6,016 nucleotides of DNA. Origin: Chloroflexota bacterium. GTDB taxonomy: Bacteria > Chloroflexota > Ktedonobacteria > Ktedonobacterales > Ktedonobacteraceae. The stretch covers positions 1 to 6,016 of the forward strand of contig JAJZEJ010000085.1 in assembly GCA_021828635.1 (NCBI GenBank). Direction: 5' to 3'. Shown here piece after piece: positions 5,774 to 6,016 of this stretch; position 1 is the stretch's first letter; every line of letters begins with the position of its first letter. The translations under genes were made by a program, and so were the position numbers. The notes beneath the pieces are model-generated. The model was not told where the DNA came from. It did no database searches and was given only the letters and a program-made list of their open reading frames with translations.

Positions 5774-5972
5774 ACCTACATTATAGCATGAATGATGGAT
5801 AGGTTCTTATCTTTTCTTACAACGATATTCCACATATTTTTGCCCACTCTGATCCCCATAAGATAACCGGCAGATTGCTACCCACAATAAAGATCAGCTA
5901 CGTCACATAGAAGGTCGAAAAGAGCATCGTTTTTCATTTACTCTATCACTTTATGATAAAGGGGTTCTTCTT
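5774..5972. other. Divergent intergenic region
   Basis: This AT-rich spacer separates two divergently transcribed genes. It contains the extended -10 of the minus-strand gene (5780-5788) and, at the far side, a 13-base perfect palindrome CTTTATGATAAAG (5949-5961) overlapping the AAAGGGG ribosome site (5958-5964) of the plus-strand gene. No convincing plus-strand promoter was found. A TATGAT box at 5952-5957 would place the transcript start after the ribosome site and lacks a good -35. No coding sequence or RNA gene is evident. Confidence 0.5.
5780..5788 (-). promoter_or_regulatory. Extended -10 promoter, predicted leaderless start
   Basis: On the minus strand the sequence reads TGCTATAAT, a perfect TGnTATAAT extended -10. 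It is followed by six bases (GTAGGT) and then the ATG of the adenylyltransferase-family gene at 5773. The usual -10 to start distance puts +1 on the A of that ATG. No -35 resembling TTGACA is found at 16-18 bp spacing, which extended -10 promoters tolerate. Confidence 0.65.
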
Positions 5973-6016
5973 ATGTCGTGGCTATCCTGGTTTCTCGGAC
6001 GTGGCAGTGGAAGTAG
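5973..6016 (+). CDS. Start of an unidentified gene, cut by window edge
   Basis: An ATG preceded at eight bases by AAAGGGG (5958-5964) opens a frame that stays open to the edge. Only fourteen residues are visible (MSWLSWFLGRGSGS). The Trp/Leu-rich start followed by Gly/Ser could be a short amphipathic or membrane-associated N-terminus, but nothing identifies a family. It is divergent from the adenylyltransferase-family gene. Confidence 0.5.
   Translation, partial: MSWLSWFLGRGSGS

Noticed and set aside
5802..5868. Imperfect inverted repeat GGTTCTTAT / ATAAGATAACC in the divergent spacer
   Set aside because: The arms need a two-base insertion and are far apart in AT-rich DNA, so chance similarity is likely.
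5917..5935. GAAAA/TTTTC stem before a short T-rich stretch, as a terminator
   Set aside because: The stem is only five weak pairs and lies between divergent genes, where no terminator is expected.

Overview
This 6 kb window reads as ordinary bacterial chromosome with mid-range base composition. It holds five complete genes and the first codons of a sixth. The carbohydrate ABC permease, the Tat-like solute-binding protein, the non-canonical chemoreceptor-like protein and the FHA protein together resemble Chloroflexota of the Ktedonobacter type. That placement is an impression from protein style, not a database result. No RNA gene, insertion sequence, CRISPR array or phage gene is visible.

Left part (about 125-4142, all + strand): a MalG-type inner-membrane permease, then a family 1 type sugar-binding protein with a twin-arginine-like signal, then a two-TM, two-HAMP membrane protein. 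The last has the ends of a chemoreceptor signalling hairpin but lacks its conserved tip. Spacings are 117 and 52 bp with no clear terminator between them, so co-transcription is plausible. The layout suggests sugar uptake coupled to a membrane sensor. The sensor could read the binding protein, but that is inference. The other permease and the ATPase expected for a complete importer are not in the window; the permease partner may lie to the left.

Middle (4143-4939, +): a strong sigma70-type promoter (TTGACA, 18 bp, TATACT) starts a separate unit for a small cytoplasmic protein made almost entirely of two FHA domains. The domains arose by internal duplication, with a 120-121 residue offset. The first has lost its phosphothreonine-binding residues and the second keeps most of them.

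Right part (4943-5773, - strand): an NMN-adenylyltransferase-family protein, convergent with the FHA gene with only 3 bp between the stops. A perfect extended -10 box sits six bases before its ATG, which predicts a leaderless mRNA. A 199 bp divergent spacer separates it from a + strand gene that starts at 5973 and runs off the window.

I found no clearly new multi-gene system. The points most worth a second look are the tip-less receptor beside a sugar-binding protein, the asymmetric FHA tandem, and the predicted leaderless promoter.
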